64,000 nt of DNA from Chitinophagaceae bacterium IBVUCB1 (GTDB lineage: Bacteria; Bacteroidota; Bacteroidia; Chitinophagales; Chitinophagaceae), in assembly GCA_002127285.1 (NCBI GenBank), contig NFUW01000001.1, forward strand, positions 322,057-386,056. The letters run 5' to 3'. The notes under the pieces are model-generated. The model was not told the DNA's origin, made no database searches, and saw only the letters and a list, made by a program, of their open reading frames with translations. The translations under genes and the position numbers were made by a program. This document shows, in pieces, positions 63,770-64,000 of the stretch. Position 1 is the first letter of the stretch. Each line of letters opens with the position of its first letter.

Positions 63770-64000
63770 ATGAGCCGCGACCTCGACATACGCATTTGCA
63801 TTATAGAAGACGATGAAACCATCCGCGAGGGGTATGTGTATCTGATAGGCAATACGCCCGGATACAAAGTAGTAGGTAGCTATCCCTCTTTTGAAGATGC
63901 GGCAAAAAAACTGGCAAGCGACGACCCCGATGTAATACTGCTGGACGTAGAACTGCCAGGCATATCGGGCATAGACGCGCTGCCTAAGATTAAGAAGCTA
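63770..64000 (+). CDS. Response regulator receiver domain, 3' truncated by window edge
   Basis: At least 77 residues from ATG, cut by the right edge. It has the acidic pocket IIEDDETIREG and the phosphorylation Asp59 in ILLDVELPGISG. The output domain lies outside; after a HisKA_3 kinase a LuxR-type DNA-binding domain is usual. It follows the kinase gene with 81 bases between, same strand. Confidence 0.88.
   Translation, partial: MSRDLDIRICIIEDDETIREGYVYLIGNTPGYKVVGSYPSFEDAAKKLASDDPDVILLDVELPGISGIDALPKIKKL

Overview
The window is a stretch of a Bacteroidota chromosome, most likely from the class Chitinophagia. Evidence for this is the type IX secretion and gliding genes (porU, porV, gldJ), the promoter boxes of the TTTG / TAnnTTTG type, the near absence of Shine-Dalgarno sites, the two-component propeller histidine kinase, an outer-membrane beta-barrel receptor with a carboxypeptidase-regulatory domain, and many lipoproteins. 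Genus cannot be decided from the sequence alone.

Layout. Positions 1-6060 are a visibly AT-richer accessory region. It holds a truncated radical SAM gene overlapping an Fe-S uracil-DNA-glycosylase-fold gene, a convergent RES-domain effector gene, decayed DNA, and a complete IS3-family element whose ends, 3-bp target duplication and -1 frameshift site can all be read. Positions 6170-10683 hold a membrane permease followed by a Crp/Fnr regulator and a tight operon of rhodaneses, thioredoxins, OsmC and small membrane proteins, read as a sulfur/redox stress unit. Positions 10828-16570 hold a translation and transcription block. On the minus strand it runs tRNA-Thr, Tyr, Gly, Thr, then tuf, tRNA-Trp, secE, nusG. 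This is an ancient gene order, but it is interrupted by a membrane-protein gene and a class V aminotransferase gene and is cut off from the usual rplK operon.

Positions 16616-22860 carry two EGF-like exported proteins, the three-part proton-translocating transhydrogenase (pntA1-pntA2-pntB) and an ABC-F ATPase. Positions 22914-31106 are the type IX secretion cluster (porV, porU, gldJ) followed by murF. Positions 31143-46459 are mixed housekeeping and envelope genes: a BtrH-like protein, GtrA, release factor 2, ABC exporters, an SdpR/SdpI pair with a visible palindromic operator, fructose bisphosphatase, CorA, a Nudix hydrolase and an N-acetylglucosamine kinase. Positions 46596-58021 carry a C-terminal-processing protease, dnaK, a trans-sulfuration enzyme, a thiolase and an ACMSD-like decarboxylase. 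The window ends in an outer-membrane receptor, a large sensor kinase and the start of its response regulator.

Most likely places for something new are the overlapping radical SAM / UDG-fold pair facing a RES effector at the left edge, the G-run palindromic repeats that sit directly against start codons of secE and pntB, and the rewired tRNA-tuf-secE-nusG region. Nothing here was checked against databases; family names rest on recognised motifs and neighbourhood.
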